Source of the DNA: Bowmanella sp. JS7-9
GTDB taxonomy: Bacteria; Pseudomonadota; Gammaproteobacteria; Enterobacterales; Alteromonadaceae
Reading direction: 5' to 3'
Length of the DNA stretch: 64,000 bases
Assembly (NCBI RefSeq): GCF_004329715.1
Contig: NZ_JXSY01000018.1
Coordinates: 62,001 to 126,000 of the forward strand
A program made the translations under genes and the position numbers. Below, piece by piece: positions 1 through 10,073 of this stretch (position 1 is the first letter of the stretch; each line of letters starts with the position of its first letter). A model generated the notes under the pieces. That model saw nothing but the letters and a program-made list of their open reading frames with translations, was not told the origin of the DNA and ran no database searches.

Positions 1-1
1 T

Positions 2-277
2 AATACCTGCAGTACTTCTGTAGACTTTACTCAGCCCGCTTATTTGCGTACTGAAGCCGGCGAATTGCAGGCCGAAGGGATTAGCCTGAGTGTCATCGAC
101 AATGGCAGTGGCAGCATTACCGCCGTGCGTTTCAATCAATTAGGTCAGCCGGTGCAGGCCGATGGCAATGCGCGAATTTGCAGCGCTTTTTGTACGGTTA
201 ATTTAACCGGTGAGTCTACCCAGCAGGTTTGTATCGAATCCGAGGGATTTGTGCATACGGGAGTGTGTGGTGGATAA
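2..277 (+). CDS. mshC: MSHA pilus minor pilin MshC, C-terminal end (5' truncated)
   Basis: An open frame runs in from the window edge and stops at 275-277; about 91 residues are visible. The segment is Ser/Thr/Gly-rich and has several cysteines near the end (CSAFC, VC, GVC), as in the globular heads of pseudopilins and minor pilins. The type IV pilin N-terminus lies outside the window. The assignment rests on order: in the MSHA locus of Vibrio and relatives mshC directly precedes mshD, and the next gene here is mshD-like and overlaps this stop. Another minor pilin is possible. Confidence 0.6.
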   Translation, partial: NTCSTSVDFTQPAYLRTEAGELQAEGISLSVIDNGSGSITAVRFNQLGQPVQADGNARICSAFCTVNLTGESTQQVCIESEGFVHTGVCGG

Positions 278-794
278 GCAAGGCGGGATCTCACTGATTG
301 AACTGATTATCGGCATGGTAGTGTTTGCTATCGCTATGGTGATCATTGTAAGTTTTCTCGCCCCGCAGGCACCGCGTAGTCTCGAACCCATTTATCAGAT
401 CCGTGCCACTGAACTGGCCAAATCTATGCTGAACGAAATTACCGCTAAGGCGTTTGACGAGCACTCCGACCGTATTGGCGGTAAAACCCGCTGTAGTCAG
501 GGCGCCGGCCCGTCATGCTCTGCGCCCGCTGAGCTAGGACCCGATGCGGGAGAGTCGCGCGATCGTTTCGATGATGTGGATGATTATCATGGCCTGAGTG
601 AATTGGCTGACTCACGGGATAATTCTTTGTCGGCCCTGTATCAGGGCTATGTTATTCAGGTTGCCGTGGTTTATGACGCGGATCTGGATGGCGTGGCGGA
701 CGCTGTTATCGGTGATAAAAAATTGATTGTGGTGAATGTGCAAACCCCCGGTGGCGATAACATCGAATTTGCCAGTTACCGGAGTAACTACTGA
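270..794 (+). CDS. mshD: MSHA pilus minor pilin MshD (PilV-like)
   Basis: 174 residues. A type IV prepilin N-terminus is visible: a short basic leader ending in Gly, then ISLIELIIG and a hydrophobic helix of about 20 residues, with the conserved Glu at +5 of the mature protein. A prepilin peptidase would cleave after the Gly pair. The rest is a polar globular head with a Cys pair (TRC, PSC). I chose GTG at 270 because a GGGAG ribosome site (259-263) lies 6 bases before it; GTG at 267 is the alternative. It overlaps the end of mshC and ends one base into mshO, so the genes are translationally coupled. Probable role: minor pilin of the mannose-sensitive haemagglutinin pilus. Confidence 0.75.
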   Translation: MDKQGGISLIELIIGMVVFAIAMVIIVSFLAPQAPRSLEPIYQIRATELAKSMLNEITAKAFDEHSDRIGGKTRCSQGAGPSCSAPAELGPDAGESRDRFDDVDDYHGLSELADSRDNSLSALYQGYVIQVAVVYDADLDGVADAVIGDKKLIVVNVQTPGGDNIEFASYRSNY

Positions 795-1597
795 TGCGTG
801 GTCGCGGCTTTACCCTGATTGAGCTGATTGTGGTAATTGTGCTTCTTGGCATCGTGGGGCTGGCGTCGACCAGTTTGATTCGTTTCGGGGCGCTGATTTT
901 CACCGACATCGCCAATCGCGATGAGATTTTATCCTCCAGCCGTTTTGTGATTGAGCGATTAAACCGGGAATTGCGTGAAGCGCTGCCCAATAGTGTGCGG
1001 GAAACCAATACCGGTGCTATTCAGTGTCTGGAATATATTCCTGTGGTAGCGAGCAGTTATTATTCAGCAATCCCGGAAACGGGGCGAAGTGGCAGCCAGG
1101 TGAAAGCGATTCCACCCGATGGGTATAGTTTCACCAATGGGCAATCGCTGGTGGTGTATCCATCGGTGAAAAATGCACAACTGGATGTTTATCAGGATAA
1201 TGCCAATAAACGCCATCTGATTGACAGTTTTAGCCAAGGAGCTACAGGTGAACTGGCTACGTTTACACTAACCAGCAATACCACGTACGCCCAGTCATCA
1301 CCGGCGCGTCGCTTGTATATCGTGAACCAGCCAGTTAGCTATTGTGTAATTGGTGGTAAATTATATCGTTACAGTCAGTACGGTTATTACGCGACACAGC
1401 AAACGATAGGTATGGGCGCCGGGGTGTTAATGGCTGACATTTTGACCAATGATCTCTCAGTAGCGCTGGAACAACCTTTCAGTGTGACCCAGGCAACATT
1501 GACGCGTAATGCCTATGTCACGCTGTATTTAAAATTTGGCATTAACGATGGTGAGTTGGTATTTAACAATGAGGTTCACGTCGCCAATGCGCCCTGA
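794..1597 (+). CDS. mshO: MSHA pilus minor pilin MshO
   Basis: 267 residues. A short leader MRGRG precedes FTLIELIVVIV, a canonical type III signal (cleavage after Gly, Phe at +1, Glu at +5), followed by a hydrophobic helix to about residue 30. A PulJ/PilW-like region with RFVIERLNRELREALPNS follows, as in MshO proteins. The start overlaps the mshD stop by one base (TGATG). It sits fourth from the end of the MSHA operon, as in Vibrio cholerae. It probably acts at the pilus tip or in assembly priming, exported through the inner membrane by the MSHA machinery encoded upstream of the window. Confidence 0.8.
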   Translation: MRGRGFTLIELIVVIVLLGIVGLASTSLIRFGALIFTDIANRDEILSSSRFVIERLNRELREALPNSVRETNTGAIQCLEYIPVVASSYYSAIPETGRSGSQVKAIPPDGYSFTNGQSLVVYPSVKNAQLDVYQDNANKRHLIDSFSQGATGELATFTLTSNTTYAQSSPARRLYIVNQPVSYCVIGGKLYRYSQYGYYATQQTIGMGAGVLMADILTNDLSVALEQPFSVTQATLTRNAYVTLYLKFGINDGELVFNNEVHVANAP

Positions 1598-2027
1598 TTT
1601 ACCTACTCAACAAACGCAAGCAGGGAATATGCTGGTGATGGCCGTGTTTGTCATTCTGGTGATGACGATGTTGAGCCTCGCGATCGTGAATATTTTGTCG
1701 TCCGCATCACAAAGTGTTATCTATGAAGTGCTTGGTCTGCGAGCCCAACACGTTGCACGCAGTAGCCTGGAGACGCATCTGGCGCAGGTATTCAGAGCGG
1801 ATGGTACATTGGATATTGCTGCCTGTGACGCACCGCTAAATCTGGACTTTTCTGCTTCCACGATAGTTAGTGTGCAAGGATGTGTTGCACAGTCCAGTTG
1901 TCGCTCTCAGGTCTATACCTCTGGTGATGGGGTAGTGACACATCTAATGTTTAATAGCGACGGGCAATGTACAAGTGGTAATACCGTTGCCAGTCGCAGT
2001 ATTGCAGTTGATGCGGTGGAAAGGTGA
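1587..2027 (+). CDS. mshP: MSHA biogenesis protein MshP
   Basis: 146 residues. The N-terminus (MRPDLPTQQTQAGNMLVMAV) leads into one hydrophobic helix (roughly residues 14-40) and then a small polar domain with four or more cysteines. The N-terminal helix lacks the Glu of pilins, as in PilX/MshP-type proteins. I chose ATG 1587, which overlaps the end of mshO by 11 bases; ATG 1569 in the same frame is possible. Position between mshO and mshQ supports the name. MshP is a poorly characterised accessory protein of the MSHA pilus. Confidence 0.7.
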   Translation: MRPDLPTQQTQAGNMLVMAVFVILVMTMLSLAIVNILSSASQSVIYEVLGLRAQHVARSSLETHLAQVFRADGTLDIAACDAPLNLDFSASTIVSVQGCVAQSSCRSQVYTSGDGVVTHLMFNSDGQCTSGNTVASRSIAVDAVER

Positions 2028-5000
2028 TGATGCGTTATTTCAGCCTGATTGTTGTGTTTTTTCTGGTGATGCCAGTCTGGGCGGCCACGCCGGTCACCTA
2101 TTATCAGTTTGAACACAGTAACGCGATCGGCACCAATGAAGTGATTGATTCGTCATCGTTTAATTATCCCGGCAATGGATTAGGCCGGATTGGTACCGCC
2201 ACAGACGAAAGTGGTGTGGCGTGTCGCGCGCTTGTCATTCCTGACAATAGCAGTAGTAGCGTTTCCACGGCGGCAGTCGATACTAAGCGCACGCCCAGTC
2301 AGTTGGGAACACGCGGGACTATTTCATTTTGGTACAAGGCGGATGATGCGTGGTACAGCACGAGTCCGCGCACGCTTTTTGATGCCAGCACTATTACCGG
2401 TGGTAATAGCAGAAACAAATATCGTGGCTTCTTCATGACGTTGACCTATGGGCAATTGGTGTTTTATGTCGATGACCATCAAGGGCGTTATTTATATGAA
2501 GTCAGTAATCAATATAATTTTACTGATCAGTGGGTATACATCACCGCGCAGTGGGATTTACCGAATAAAGATCTGAAAATTTATATTAATGGCGTCAACG
2601 TGAGTACCGTCCAGAACAGGGATACGGGTTATGAATCGCTGTTGGATACTTACCTGAATACCTTATATGTGGGTGACACAAGGGCAACCGCCTATGGTGG
2701 TAATATCCAGTCTCAACGTTCTGCCGCCGGGCGGTTTGATGAGTTTCGTGTCTATAACAAGCTGTTAAGCAGCACCGAAATCCAAACTGATTACGCTGCA
2801 AGACCAAGTTGCAGCAGCCCCGCTATTGACAAAATTTGGCATGATTTTGAACAAGAATCTTTGTCTGGCGCGGGGTCCATTCTGGACATCCTTGCACCAG
2901 CGCAGAATGCCGATCCACTCGGTACGACCCGTACAGTATTTCCTACTAATCAGGTGTCATGTCTGGCACTAGAAGTCCCCTATAACGACAATACTGCGGT
3001 ATTAAGTGGCGCTGATTTGGCTGTGGGGCCGGGGGATATTGGTGGCCAAGGGACACTATCATTCTGGTATCGCAATAACGAGGTTTGGGCTAACGGCAAA
3101 CAAACCATGTTGGTAGATGCCAGTACGTCGTCTGTTTATTTTCTGGTGTGGGTAGACGGCGACGGCAGGTTGCAATTGTATTACAAAGACGCATCCGGCC
3201 GCGTTATGCACCGACAAACCGTCGAGCAATATATTGTGACGGTAGGCACATGGGTGCATGTCGCGATCAGCTGGGATCTGATCGGGCTGACTTTCGATGT
3301 TACATTGCAGGGGGTTACCCGCAGCACCAGCAGTGTCACCACAAATTCGGCGTTAAGTACTGCAATGGACAGCACCGCCACGTTTCGTTTGGGTGATGAG
3401 CGTATCGGTTTAGTCTACAGCGGGCAGGGGTTTACTTCGGCAGACGGTTATTTTGACGAGGTGCGTGTCTATCCTTACATCCAGTCAAATAGTGCGATAA
3501 ACACGGATATGCAGGCGGTCAATACCTGTCAGCGCACGACGCAATTTTTTGAATTCGAGCAAACCAGTTGGGTCGGTTCTGATGATGTACTGGACTCATC
3601 AGGCAACGACCTGCATGGTGATAATGTTTCCTCGCTGGTGTATCCAGCCTTCCCCGATGTACAAAAATCATGTCGTGCGATGACGGTGACCAATAACAAT
3701 ACCTTTGCGTCCAAGGCGGCCATAGATACGCAGGTAGATATGAACCTGGTAGGGGATAACGGCACGATATCGTTCTGGTACAGAGCGAATCAGAATTGGA
3801 CCAGCGGGGTGGCACGCACGCTATTTGATGCCTCAACTTACAACTCCTCGGATGTACTTTATAACCGCTTTTTCTTTCTTGCCATCAACACCAATGGTGG
3901 GTTGCAAATGGCGATGGAAGATGCGGATGACTGGGATTTAATGGAGACGACGGTTCAGCAGAATTTTGCTGCCGGCGAATGGGTACACATCGCCGTTACC
4001 TGGGATGTGGATGCTCAGGATATCGATTTCTTTATTAATGGCATCGAAGTGGCGACCACCCGCTATGTTCAGGCGGATTTCGGTCCTAGCTTGGGCGATA
4101 TGAATACTTTATATGTGGGTGATAGCCGCAGTGAGTACATACTTGCAGATAGTGCCCACAGTCATCAGTCCGCCGATGGCCAGATAGATAATCTGCGTAT
4201 ATATAGCTACGTGCAACAGGCGACCGACATCAATACAGATATGGCGGATAATGAACTATGCTCGGGCATAGCTGCATTCTACCAGTTTGAGCAGGACGCC
4301 TGGGCTGGCAATCTGACGGTATTGGATTCAGGGCCAGACAACCGCCACGGTGACCAGGTTGGCTCAATTTCACCTGAATACACGTCGCCGCAGAAGTCTT
4401 GTAAGGCCATGTATGTTCCAGCAAATACCGCTTCGCGCGATCGATATTTGTTAGATACTAACGTGTTGGGCAGTGCGATCGGGTCTCAAGGCTCGGTCAC
4501 CTTCTGGTACAAGAGTAATGAAGCCTGGTTAGCCACAGGCAGAGACAAGACGCTGGTGGACGCTGCGGTTTATAACACCAATGACAGGTTCTTGTTGCAA
4601 CTGACACAGTTAGGCCAGTTGCGTTTATCCATTTCGGATTCCAATCACAACACCCGTGTTTTGACGACAGTCAATGCCAATCCGCTGGTTGAGAACTCCT
4701 GGTCGCATATTGGCATGACATGGGATATGACCAACGGTGCATTCCAAATCGTGCAGGATGGCGTAGCCTTGGCTTTGACCGACAATGGCGTCGTGCTGGG
4801 GAATGCCTTACCTCAGTTAGGTGTGTTGGCGATTGGCGATAACTTCAACTCGTTCAGTTATGCCCCTAACTCCGCCGACGGTTACTTTGATGATGTGCGA
4901 ATCTATTATTACGCCCAGACCGCGGCGCAGATGCAAAGTGATATGGATGACACCTCCCCGTGTGATTATGTTGACCACTATGAACTGGCATTTGCTTCCA

Positions 5001-6964
5001 GCGCATTAACCTGTGCTGCTCAGCCGATTAATCTTAAAGCCTGTATGGATCAGGACTGTAATGCTTTGTTTGATGGCAGTACTACCGTTGCGTTGAATAA
5101 CAGTGCAGGCAGCTTATCTGCCACGACTGTTACCTTTTCCCAATCTGCTGACATCAATCTTCGCTCTACTCAAACAGGCGTGGTTACGCTGGGTAAGACG
5201 TCGGCCAGTCCCGAGGCTCCATTACAATGCAAGGTAGATGGAACGCTCGCAGCATGTGAGCTTACTTTCGCGGATGGTGGATTGACTGTTTCCTGGTTAA
5301 GCGCCACACCGACCGCGATTCCGGATCAGTTGTCACAGCAAAATATCGGTCAGAATATAGTGGTCAGCGCGCCAGTGGGCTGCGCGGCGGACTTATCCGG
5401 CCAGACGCTGGAACTGGCATTCGATTGTGCCAATCCCGCCAGTTGTAATGCCGACATGGGGTTGCTCAATGGTACGGTGCTAAGTGATCCATCCGCCTAT
5501 GTGGCAACGCCGTGGACGTTCGATAATACCGGCCAGGTGATTATTCCCGCTGATGCGCTGCGTTATGATGACGCCGGACTTATTGCGCTTAACGTACGCA
5601 GTGCCGACCAAAGTGCGCAGGGCAGCAGTAATCAATTTGTGGCAATCCCACAACTAACCCTGATCGCGAGTCAGCCGGCATTGCCAACAGCCGGTGTTGA
5701 CTATCCGTTAACGATTCAGGCGGTTGGCCAGTTAGGCAATATCACCCCCAACTACCAACCGGGTAGCTTACAGATGTTACTCACGAAGCAAGTGCCCGGC
5801 GATGGCGCGGGGCAAAATGGTTTGTTGGTGTTTACTAATCAATCAAGTGCTGTGACTACAGGGTTTACCACCCAAAACTCCGTAGCTACCAGCCCGGTTT
5901 CATTCAATACCGCTTTAGCGGACTTTAATGCCGGTGTCAGTCAGAATCTGGTGGCGGGCTACTCAGAGGTGGGCAACATCGCGCTTGCATTCAGTGATGC
6001 CAATTATTTTGGTGCAGAGGTGGCAGCGCGCGAAACCACGTTGCTGGGGCGCTATATTCCGGCCTATTTTTCCATCACGGACAATGATCCACAGTTAGCC
6101 CATGCCAGTGGAACATTTAGCTATATTGGCCAGCCACTTAGCTTTAGTGATGATCCCTTACTCACTTTCATTCCCCGCAATGCGCTGGGCGTTGAGACCC
6201 AAAATTACATTGGCAACCTGATGCGCTTAGCAACACCGGGTAGTTTGGCTGAGTCCGATATCCAATTCAGTGATAGCTCAGGTTACAGTGGCTTGACCAG
6301 TGTGGATGAAGGGGTGTGGCAACTAAGTAGCAGTGGTGATACCGCGATGCAGTTACAAGGGAGCTCCGTAACCTTCGTTAAGTCTGTCAGTGCTACGGCA
6401 CCGTTTGATGCCAATATTAACCTGCTGTTTGCTGCCAGCATTCTCACTGATCAGGATGGCGTGTGTTATCAGATCAGCTATCCACAAGCCTGCCAGCCAT
6501 ATAGCATCAATAACATTGGTGGAACCCAGCTGTATTACGGTCAGTTGGTGTTGGAAAACGCTTACGGCCCGGAAAACGAAGACTTACCCATGTTGTTGCA
6601 AACCCGCTATCTGGATACAAACGGAAACTGGGTGCTCAATACGCTGGATAGTTACACCTATTACTCTGCCTCTAATCTGTCAGTGACGTACTCAGAGTTT
6701 GCCCCCAATCCTGGCTATGCTGGCAATGGTATTGTCAGTGGTGGCGAAGTAACGGATAACGCGCAGGCGATTATCTTCAGTGCACCGGGGGTAGGCGTCA
6801 CCGGGCGGATGGAAGTGAAGATGTCGCAACCGGATTACCTGTTTATCGACCTCAATGGTGATGGACAAATTGACGCGCTGGATGCACCGGTGGCGTCGAT
6901 TAACTTCGGTTTGTTCCGTGGCAACGATCGCATTATCCACTGGCGTGAAAACAACGGTAATTAA
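2027..6964 (+). CDS. mshQ: MSHA biogenesis protein MshQ, four LamG-like domains plus DUF6701
   Basis: 1645 residues with a signal peptide (hydrophobic stretch, then VWA-ATP, cleavage near residue 20). Four diverged tandem repeats of about 240 residues follow at roughly 21-265, 266-503, 506-745 and 747-983. Each opens with a [YF]xFEx motif, carries an IsFWYk strand and a W.hi...WD motif, and closes with SA(D/A)G..D..R(V/I)Y: concanavalin A/LamG-like jelly rolls. The remaining 650 residues match the C-terminal region typical of MshQ (DUF6701) and end with an EF-hand-like loop DLNGDGQIDALD near residue 1608. Start: TGATGATG overlaps the mshP stop; GTG 2024 and ATG 2030 are alternatives. Probably secreted or surface-exposed and linked to the pilus; its ligand cannot be read from sequence. 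Confidence 0.85.
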   Translation: MMRYFSLIVVFFLVMPVWAATPVTYYQFEHSNAIGTNEVIDSSSFNYPGNGLGRIGTATDESGVACRALVIPDNSSSSVSTAAVDTKRTPSQLGTRGTISFWYKADDAWYSTSPRTLFDASTITGGNSRNKYRGFFMTLTYGQLVFYVDDHQGRYLYEVSNQYNFTDQWVYITAQWDLPNKDLKIYINGVNVSTVQNRDTGYESLLDTYLNTLYVGDTRATAYGGNIQSQRSAAGRFDEFRVYNKLLSSTEIQTDYAARPSCSSPAIDKIWHDFEQESLSGAGSILDILAPAQNADPLGTTRTVFPTNQVSCLALEVPYNDNTAVLSGADLAVGPGDIGGQGTLSFWYRNNEVWANGKQTMLVDASTSSVYFLVWVDGDGRLQLYYKDASGRVMHRQTVEQYIVTVGTWVHVAISWDLIGLTFDVTLQGVTRSTSSVTTNSALSTAMDSTATFRLGDERIGLVYSGQGFTSADGYFDEVRVYPYIQSNSAINTDMQAVNTCQRTTQFFEFEQTSWVGSDDVLDSSGNDLHGDNVSSLVYPAFPDVQKSCRAMTVTNNNTFASKAAIDTQVDMNLVGDNGTISFWYRANQNWTSGVARTLFDASTYNSSDVLYNRFFFLAINTNGGLQMAMEDADDWDLMETTVQQNFAAGEWVHIAVTWDVDAQDIDFFINGIEVATTRYVQADFGPSLGDMNTLYVGDSRSEYILADSAHSHQSADGQIDNLRIYSYVQQATDINTDMADNELCSGIAAFYQFEQDAWAGNLTVLDSGPDNRHGDQVGSISPEYTSPQKSCKAMYVPANTASRDRYLLDTNVLGSAIGSQGSVTFWYKSNEAWLATGRDKTLVDAAVYNTNDRFLLQLTQLGQLRLSISDSNHNTRVLTTVNANPLVENSWSHIGMTWDMTNGAFQIVQDGVALALTDNGVVLGNALPQLGVLAIGDNFNSFSYAPNSADGYFDDVRIYYYAQTAAQMQSDMDDTSPCDYVDHYELAFASSALTCAAQPINLKACMDQDCNALFDGSTTVALNNSAGSLSATTVTFSQSADINLRSTQTGVVTLGKTSASPEAPLQCKVDGTLAACELTFADGGLTVSWLSATPTAIPDQLSQQNIGQNIVVSAPVGCAADLSGQTLELAFDCANPASCNADMGLLNGTVLSDPSAYVATPWTFDNTGQVIIPADALRYDDAGLIALNVRSADQSAQGSSNQFVAIPQLTLIASQPALPTAGVDYPLTIQAVGQLGNITPNYQPGSLQMLLTKQVPGDGAGQNGLLVFTNQSSAVTTGFTTQNSVATSPVSFNTALADFNAGVSQNLVAGYSEVGNIALAFSDANYFGAEVAARETTLLGRYIPAYFSITDNDPQLAHASGTFSYIGQPLSFSDDPLLTFIPRNALGVETQNYIGNLMRLATPGSLAESDIQFSDSSGYSGLTSVDEGVWQLSSSGDTAMQLQGSSVTFVKSVSATAPFDANINLLFAASILTDQDGVCYQISYPQACQPYSINNIGGTQLYYGQLVLENAYGPENEDLPMLLQTRYLDTNGNWVLNTLDSYTYYSASNLSVTYSEFAPNPGYAGNGIVSGGEVTDNAQAIIFSAPGVGVTGRMEVKMSQPDYLFIDLNGDGQIDALDAPVASINFGLFRGNDRIIHWRENNGN

Positions 6965-7064
6965 GTTGGTATTCGGTAACTATGGGCAAAAGCAGGGTTT
7001 TTTTCATTTGTCAGCCTTGCTTGCTTGCCCCACACAAGGGCGATTGGTAAAGTTAACCAGTTAA

Positions 7065-8141
<1,077 letters not shown>

Positions 8142-8165
8142 TCCTGAGCCGTAACGGGACACGCT

Positions 8166-9002
8166 GTGGATACCATTTTTACCCGAGGCCCCTCTTTGCA
8201 AAACCGCCTGCTACTGGCGGTTTCGCTGTCTCTGGCGCTGATGTTTTTTGACCATAAACTAGACAGTTTTAGCAGTGTGCGTACCTTGCTGGCGTCACTG
8301 GTTAGCCCGATTCAGTATATGGCCAATGTGCCGGGTCAGGTGTTGAGCTGGACCGCAGAGCGGATCACCCGACAGGACCAACTATTGGAAGAAAATGCGC
8401 GTTTGCGACGCCAGCATGTCCTGCTCAGTGAAGCGGTGCAGCGGGTGGAGATGCTGCAACAAGAAAACAATCAATTGCGCGCGTTACTGCAGTCACCGGT
8501 GCAAATCCCGGTGCGTAAGATGGTCGCTGAGCTGATGGCAGTGGATAACGATCCGTATAGTCACCAGATTGTGATTAACAAAGGCAGTATCGACGGTGTG
8601 TATGAGGGTCAGCCGGTGCTGGATGAAAGCGGCGTGGTCGGTCAAATCCTGCATGTGGGCACCACCAACAGCCGCGTATTGTTGATTGCGGATCTTACTC
8701 ATGCGATTCCGGTACGGGTTGTACGTAATAACATTCGCTTAATTGTCAGTGGCAGTGGTCAGCTCAATACGCTTACCCTCAACCACGTCCCCCATTCGTC
8801 CGACATTCGCGTCGGTGATTTACTGGTCACTTCGGGGCTGGGTAATGTTTTCCCGCCAGGCTATCCGGTTGCTAAGGTTGCGGCCATCGGTCATGACGAA
8901 AGTCGCCCCTTTGCCAGTATCAGTGCTGAGCCGGTGGCAAAGCTCGACAGACTGAAGTACTTGCTGCTGGTTTGGCCGCAAAACAAGGATGAAGAGCAAT
9001 GA
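8166..9002 (+). CDS. mreC: rod shape-determining protein MreC
   Basis: 278 residues. A single N-terminal transmembrane helix (about residues 13-28), a coiled coil (about 70-108: ENARLRRQHVLLSEAVQRVE), then the two-barrel periplasmic MreC domain with INKGSIDGVYEGQPV and DLLVTSGLG. MreC is a bitopic elongasome scaffold that contacts MreB/MreD and PBP2. The start is GTG, 24 bases after the mreB stop; the stop overlaps mreD by 4 bases (ATGA). Confidence 0.95.
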   Translation: MDTIFTRGPSLQNRLLLAVSLSLALMFFDHKLDSFSSVRTLLASLVSPIQYMANVPGQVLSWTAERITRQDQLLEENARLRRQHVLLSEAVQRVEMLQQENNQLRALLQSPVQIPVRKMVAELMAVDNDPYSHQIVINKGSIDGVYEGQPVLDESGVVGQILHVGTTNSRVLLIADLTHAIPVRVVRNNIRLIVSGSGQLNTLTLNHVPHSSDIRVGDLLVTSGLGNVFPPGYPVAKVAAIGHDESRPFASISAEPVAKLDRLKYLLLVWPQNKDEEQ

Positions 9003-9475
9003 TGCGCGGCCGTCAGGTTATCTTTATCACGTTGCTTGTCGCGCTCATTCTGGAAATGATGCCAATGTCCAGCACGGTCAGTAGCTTTCGTCCCGATTGG
9101 GTATTACTGGTATTGTGTTACTGGACGTTGGCATTACCCACCCGCGTGAACGTGGGGATTGCGTGTTTATGTGGTGTGATTCTCGACGTGTTGTTAGGAA
9201 CGGTAATGGGGGTACACGGTCTCGCGATGAGTCTGGTTGTCTTCGTTATGGCGTCCAACTATCAGCGTTTTCGCAATTATTCGGTATGGCAACAGGCGTT
9301 TATTGTCGGCGTGGTAAGTGCGCTGTATCAGTTAGTTGTGTTCTGGACGCAACATCTGTTGACCGATATTTATTTCCTCTACAGCTACCTGTGGCCGGTT
9401 GTGTTTAATATGGTGTTCTGGATTTGGGTGTTCCCTCTGATGCGCCGGATTCGCCGCCACTATCGGGTAAAATAG
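8999..9475 (+). CDS. mreD: rod shape-determining membrane protein MreD
   Basis: 158 residues and almost entirely hydrophobic, with five or six predicted transmembrane segments. The motifs FRPDWVLLVLCYW and GxxxDVLLGTVMGVHGLAM are typical of MreD. It starts inside the mreC stop (ATGA) and ends one base before maf, consistent with a single transcript. It is the integral-membrane partner of MreC in the elongasome. Confidence 0.93.
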   Translation: MMRGRQVIFITLLVALILEMMPMSSTVSSFRPDWVLLVLCYWTLALPTRVNVGIACLCGVILDVLLGTVMGVHGLAMSLVVFVMASNYQRFRNYSVWQQAFIVGVVSALYQLVVFWTQHLLTDIYFLYSYLWPVVFNMVFWIWVFPLMRRIRRHYRVK

Positions 9476-9476
9476 T

Positions 9477-10073
9477 ATGCAGCAGCAAATTATTCTCGCC
9501 TCACAGTCTCCGCGTCGTGCTGAGATCCTCAACTGGCTGGGTATCGATTTTTTGCAGTATCCGGCGGATATTGATGAAACCCGTTTGGATGGTGAATCCG
9601 CTCAGGCCTATGTAACCCGTCTGGCCGAGCAAAAAGCCCAGGCTTGTGCATTGATGCATCCACAGTTGTGCGACAGCCGCGTGGTATTGGGCTCAGACAC
9701 GACCGTTGCGGTCGATGAGCACATCTTCGAAAAGCCTGAAGATGAGGCCGATATGTGCCGCATGCTGAGCTTATTGAGTGGGCGCGTGCACCAGGTGTAC
9801 AGCGGCATTGCGCTATACAACGCAGGCAAGATAGTCAGTGCCTGTGTCGCGACTGATGTACGTTTTCGGGTGATTAGCGACGCTGAAATGCATCATTATT
9901 GGCAAAGCGGTGAACCCTTGGGTAAAGCGGGTGGCTATGCCATTCAAGGCTTAGGGGGGCAATTTGTTGAGCATATCAGCGGCAGTTATACAGCTGTGAT
10001 GGGCCTGCCATTGTTCGAAACTGCAGCCATGCTGCGTGGTGCCGGTATATTACTCCGTGGGGCAGACAAATGA
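9477..10073 (+). CDS. yhdE: Maf-family nucleoside triphosphate pyrophosphatase (YhdE type)
   Basis: 198 residues, the usual Maf length. The N-terminal signature ILASQSPRRAEIL (about residues 5-17) is the Maf substrate loop, followed by VVLGSDTTVAVD (catalytic Asp region) and GKAGGYAIQGLGG. Placement between mreD and rng matches E. coli yhdE, the dTTP/UTP pyrophosphatase subgroup, which hydrolyses modified or non-canonical nucleotides. The stop overlaps the rng start by 4 bases. Confidence 0.92.
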   Translation: MQQQIILASQSPRRAEILNWLGIDFLQYPADIDETRLDGESAQAYVTRLAEQKAQACALMHPQLCDSRVVLGSDTTVAVDEHIFEKPEDEADMCRMLSLLSGRVHQVYSGIALYNAGKIVSACVATDVRFRVISDAEMHHYWQSGEPLGKAGGYAIQGLGGQFVEHISGSYTAVMGLPLFETAAMLRGAGILLRGADK

